Assembly: GCA_024695105.1 (NCBI GenBank)
Contig: JAILIV010000051.1
Coordinates: 1 to 32,894 of the forward strand
DNA: 32,894 nt
Reading direction: 5' to 3'
DNA from: Bacilli bacterium
Lineage (GTDB): Bacteria; Bacillota_I; Bacilli_A; RFN20; CAG-826
Shown: positions 30,646 through 32,894 of the stretch, one piece after another
Position numbering within the stretch: position 1 is the first letter of the stretch
Layout of the letters: the number at the start of each line of letters is the position of its first letter
Notes under the pieces: model-generated
What the model saw: the letters and a program-made list of their open reading frames with translations, nothing else
What the model was told of the DNA's origin: nothing
Database searches by the model: none
Translations under genes and position numbers: made by a program

Positions 30646-31290
30646 ATGCAACTAAACAAATACTTCGACCACACCCTTTTGAAACCCGACGCCACCTCCG
30701 CGGGCATCGAGAAGCTTTGCGACGAGGCGCTTCGTTATGACTTCGCCTCCGTCTGCGTGAACCCCGATTTCGTCTCCGTTGCCGCGAAGAAACTCCAAGG
30801 AAGCGACGTGAAGGTATGCACCGTCATCGGCTTCCCTTTGGGAGCCAACGTTCCCGAGATCAAGGCGTTAGAGGCCAAGCGCGCCATCTTGGATGGGGCG
30901 AATGAAGTGGACATGGTCCTTAACGTCTCCAAAGCCAAGGAAGGCGACTTCGACTATGTCGAGAAGGAAATCGCCCTCATTAAGGAAGCCTGTGGGAACG
31001 TCCTTTTGAAAGTCATTTTGGAAACCTGCCTTCTCACCGATGAGGAGATCGTGGAATGCTGCAAGGCGTCGATGCACGCCCGCGCCGACTACGTGAAGAC
31101 GTCGACTGGCTTCTCCAAGGGCGGGGCGACCGTCCATGCCGTGGAGCTGATGCGCAAGACGGTAGGGGACGCCTTAGGCGTGAAGGCCAGCGGCGGCGTC
31201 CATAACAAAGCGGAAGCCCTTGCCATGATCGAAGCCGGCGCCAGCCGCATCGGGGCCAGCGCCTCGGTGGCGATCATGGAGGAAGAATAG
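30646..31290 (+). CDS. deoC: Deoxyribose-phosphate aldolase
   Basis: A 214-residue class I aldolase of normal DeoC length. It starts [50 protein letters not shown] and [12 protein letters not shown] (the Asp near residue 88) follow, then [14 protein letters not shown] and [14 protein letters not shown] with the Schiff-base Lys near residue 150; GVKASGGVH carries the second active-site Lys near residue 180. It cleaves 2-deoxyribose 5-phosphate to glyceraldehyde 3-phosphate and acetaldehyde in nucleoside breakdown. AGAGGAAA sits before ATG 30646. The cytidine deaminase and nucleoside phosphorylase genes that often accompany deoC are not here. Confidence 0.97.
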   Translation: MQLNKYFDHTLLKPDATSAGIEKLCDEALRYDFASVCVNPDFVSVAAKKLQGSDVKVCTVIGFPLGANVPEIKALEAKRAILDGANEVDMVLNVSKAKEGDFDYVEKEIALIKEACGNVLLKVILETCLLTDEEIVECCKASMHARADYVKTSTGFSKGGATVHAVELMRKTVGDALGVKASGGVHNKAEALAMIEAGASRIGASASVAIMEEE

Positions 31291-31301
31291 GCAAAAAAAG
31301 A

Positions 31302-31330
31302 TTGCGCGGGACTCCCAAAGAGTGTACATT
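31302..31330 (+). promoter_or_regulatory. Promoter of rpsU
   Basis: TTGCGC (31302-31307) and TACATT (31325-31330) are 17 bp apart. A short CCCT/AGGG hairpin and the strong AAGGAGGTGA site follow. Confidence 0.55.
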
Positions 31331-31362
31331 TTCCCTCGTGTCAGGGAAGGAGGTGAGTCACC

Positions 31363-31539
31363 ATGGCAGTCAAAGTCGTCGTCCGTGAGGGCGAAACCGT
31401 CGATGACGCGCTTCGTCGCTTCAAGCGCGGGGTGAACAAATCCGGAATCCTCCTTGAAACCCGTAAGCGCGAAGCCTACCTCAAACCGGGGTTGGCCCGC
31501 AAAATGAAATCCAAGCTTGCCCGTCGCAAGAAATGGTAA
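31363..31539 (+). CDS. rpsU: 30S ribosomal protein S21
   Basis: A 58-residue, strongly basic protein: [20 protein letters not shown], then [20 protein letters not shown] and [18 protein letters not shown]. This is the full S21 family pattern, including the typical internal REGE motif. S21 binds near the anti-Shine-Dalgarno end of 16S rRNA and promotes initiation. AAGGAGGTGA before ATG 31363 is a near-perfect ribosome binding site. In Bacillus rpsU is followed by yqeY; here the next sequence is gene-poor. A strong terminator follows. Confidence 0.96.
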   Translation: MAVKVVVREGETVDDALRRFKRGVNKSGILLETRKREAYLKPGLARKMKSKLARRKKW

Positions 31540-31544
31540 GAACC

Positions 31545-31568
31545 AGCCGCGAGTGATCGCGGCTTTTT
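31545..31568 (+). terminator. Terminator after rpsU
   Basis: AGCCGCGA (31545-31552) and TCGCGGCT (31557-31564) form a perfect 8-bp stem with a GTGA loop, followed by TTTTT. Confidence 0.92.
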
Positions 31569-31687
31569 CCTACGGTCGTCAGGTAAAGGGCCTTCGCGAA
31601 TTGTGCGACAGTGGTGTGATCCAAGTGCATTTCTACACGAACGTCAGAGAGATTGCCATCAATCACGGCGACATCATACGAATCTAA
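31562..31687 (+). pseudogene. Possible 3' remnant of a coding sequence
   Basis: One frame reads 41 protein-like residues up to a TAA (GLRELCDSGVIQVHFYTN, then VREIAINHGDIIRI). It has no start, no ribosome binding site and starts inside the rpsU terminator. It could be the end of a degraded gene or chance. Confidence 0.2.
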
Positions 31688-31956
31688 TGTCTCTCTGGTC
31701 GCGACCTATCAGGGATTGGGATATTAGATAATAGTGGTGCGAGGTTTGGGTTATTCCTTTTTGAAAGCTTAACTCCTTGATTCTCCTCACCTTCGCTTAT
31801 TTTCTTTCAGGGGCTGCCTCAGGTTTTATTTACTATAGGAAGAACTTGGAATAACGAAACACTATTTACCGAGTCGTTCTGAAACCATCTATAAAAACAT
31901 AATGGTTCAAAGAAGTCGAGTGTGAAAATTCGGTTTTCTTTTACCTTGGGAGGACG
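31688..31956. other. AT-richer region without a gene
   Basis: No supported reading frame is seen. It holds an inverted repeat AACCAT (31883-31888)/ATGGTT (31902-31907) and short T-runs. Base composition is visibly richer in A and T than in the surrounding genes. With the flanks, the gene-poor stretch from 31569 to 32331 is about 760 bp. Confidence 0.5.
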
Positions 31957-32112
31957 ATGAAATTTGGACAACTGAGAACAATTGCGTTTGGACAATCACA
32001 CTTGTTGTCGTTGTCCAAAGTCGTTTATCCGGTCACGGACAAAAACGATCGTCAAATTAACTGGGCCACTTCGGAGATTTTTTCACGTATTTCGAATATG
32101 TGCAAAGATTAG
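31957..32112 (+). CDS. Candidate 51-residue small protein
   Basis: An ORF of 51 codons starting MKFGQLRTIAFGQSHLLSL and ending SRISNMCKD. GGGAGG stands 3 nt before the ATG, closer than ideal. TTTGGACAA occurs twice in direct orientation near its start and once inverted (TTGTCCAAA) about 40 bp later, which may reflect a protein-binding site instead of coding. No signal peptide or family is recognised. Coding status is doubtful. Confidence 0.25.
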   Translation: MKFGQLRTIAFGQSHLLSLSKVVYPVTDKNDRQINWATSEIFSRISNMCKD

Positions 32113-32153
32113 CTATCCATAATACATGCATTCGTTTTCCTCGGTGACCGTCG

Positions 32154-32182
32154 TTGTTGCACGTATAAAAACAGGCTATTAT
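32154..32182 (+). promoter_or_regulatory. Possible promoter of the terminal lipoprotein gene
   Basis: TTGTTG (32154-32159) and TATTAT (32177-32182) are 17 bp apart, and would make a leader of about 140 nt before ATG 32332 that contains the nested hairpins at 32200-32276. Confidence 0.4.
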
Positions 32183-32199
32183 ATAAACACAAACTTAAT

Positions 32200-32276
32200 G
32201 CCACATCAGGCGAGTCGACTTTCCCATTCTTGATGTTTGGATTTGGGCCATTCAATCCAAAAAACCAAGATGTGGC
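32200..32276 (+). promoter_or_regulatory. Nested hairpin in the leader of the terminal lipoprotein gene
   Basis: GCCACATC (32200-32207) pairs with GATGTGGC (32269-32276). Inside it TTTGGATT (32236-32243) pairs with AATCCAAA (32254-32261) over a 10-nt loop. Both stems are perfect 8-bp matches. It matches no riboswitch that I recognise; a structured regulatory leader is possible. Confidence 0.5.
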
Positions 32277-32331
32277 GCCGATCCTCTTACGTGCCGCTAA
32301 GACCAAAGACGCCGAAAGGAAGAGAGAAAAC

Positions 32332-32894
32332 ATGAAAACAGCACGCAGACCATTATCCTCCATCGGGGCGATCGCCCTAGCCGCGATTGCCCTCGCAAGT
32401 TGCAATTCGAACGCGGATTCGAGCGTGACCGGCAATGGAAACCGTCATACGGAAATCGACGAGGACTCAAACGTCGTATTGGATAGCACCGAAGGCAACC
32501 CGATTACGATCGATCACTATCGCGTCCCTAACGGCGCCGGGTATGGCGAGGACGTCAATTTCACGTTGATTACCTCCCCGGCGAAATTGCCTTATAGCAA
32601 GACATCTCATGCCGCGTTGTTTTTCTTCGGGAACCTTGTTTCGTATTGCAGTGTCGAACTCAGGATAGATCTTTCGAACATCTCTCATATTCGTCTAGAT
32701 TATTATCTCAGCGAAAACGATGATGATAATGCCTGCGGGGTCGAGTGGGTCCTATCGAGCCAATACGGCGGGTCTGATGCCATCGCGCAAAACCGCTACG
32801 TCGCAAATCCAGGTGCCGGCTATATCGAATGGACGAGGCCCGCAGACCTCGATCCGACGAGAAAGGCCAACTTTTTCATGGCGAACTTCTCTTC
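32332..32894 (+). CDS. Exported lipoprotein, unknown function (3' truncated by the window)
   Basis: The frame is open from ATG 32332 to the last base, giving at least 187 residues. It starts MKTARRPLSSIGAIALAAIA, then LASC, a clear lipobox with Cys near residue 24; the mature protein opens CNSNADSSVTGNGN, a serine/asparagine spacer typical of lipoproteins. The rest is beta-rich and acidic (VELRIDLSNISHIRLDYYLSENDDDN), suggesting a carbohydrate-binding or Ig-like extracellular module, but no family is recognised. AAAGGAAGAGAG precedes the start. It sits after a gene-poor stretch and behind a structured leader. Confidence 0.82.
   Translation, partial: MKTARRPLSSIGAIALAAIALASCNSNADSSVTGNGNRHTEIDEDSNVVLDSTEGNPITIDHYRVPNGAGYGEDVNFTLITSPAKLPYSKTSHAALFFFGNLVSYCSVELRIDLSNISHIRLDYYLSENDDDNACGVEWVLSSQYGGSDAIAQNRYVANPGAGYIEWTRPADLDPTRKANFFMANFS

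Noticed and set aside
31481-31666. A 61-codon minus-strand frame across the rpsU end.
   Set aside because: It opposes rpsU and its terminator and has no ribosome binding site.
1-32894. CRISPR arrays, tRNA or rRNA genes, insertion sequences and replication origins.
   Set aside because: I looked for repeated spacer-like units, tRNA-like cloverleaf stretches, transposase motifs and DnaA-box clusters and saw none that I could support.

Overview
The window looks like a chromosomal segment of a Bacillota (Firmicutes) bacterium with a moderately GC-rich genome. The main evidence is gene order: comEC, holA, rpsT, lepA, hemW, hrcA, grpE, dnaK, dnaJ, rsmE, mtaB and rpsU occur in the order familiar from Bacillus and relatives, with CIRCE-type operators ahead of hrcA. 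UGA is used as a stop codon (for example holA and dnaJ) and UGG as Trp, so this is not a recoded Mycoplasma. The lineage is probably an uncultured member of class Bacilli (Erysipelotrichia or RF39-like), but that placement is only an inference.

Layout. 1-627: 3' end of comEC. 879-4208: a giant protein with a type IV prepilin leader. 4429-9048 (minus strand): a tightly overlapping three-gene operon coding for a membrane protein fused to an ABC ATPase, a polytopic permease and an exported Ig-like protein. 9146-10440: holA and convergent rpsT. 10531-12537 (minus): an acyl-AMP ligase with a C-terminal acyl carrier domain. 12701-15990: fmt, coupled to a nuclease-helicase. 16035-17846: lepA. 17927-20777: a degenerate Fic-like protein, a small membrane protein and hemW. 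20930-26119: hrcA-grpE-dnaK-dnaJ plus a GuaD-like deaminase. 26237-29486: a TM2/zinc-ribbon protein, rsmE, an unrecognised gene and mtaB. 29578-31539: rpmF, a lipoprotein, a small unknown protein, deoC and rpsU. 31569-32331: an AT-richer stretch with no convincing gene. 32332-end: a truncated lipoprotein gene.

How the parts fit. The backbone serves translation and its quality control (rpsT, fmt, lepA, rsmE, mtaB, rpmF, rpsU), replication (holA), DNA uptake (comEC) and heat shock (hrcA operon). Into this backbone are inserted envelope genes (giant pilin, ABC/exported operon, lipoproteins) and unknowns. prmA, usually between dnaJ and rsmE, is absent from its slot.

The most notable signals are: the 1109-residue prepilin-like protein with a leader hairpin; a YwaF-like/ABC ATPase fusion with an internal Shine-Dalgarno and start; a Fic-fold-like protein lacking the catalytic motif; two CIRCE elements on either side of the hrcA -10 box; several -10 boxes only 7-14 nt before start codons without Shine-Dalgarno sites (probable leaderless mRNAs); a 16-bp hairpin between dnaK and dnaJ; and a nested-hairpin leader ahead of the last lipoprotein gene. 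All functional calls come from reading the sequence without database searches.
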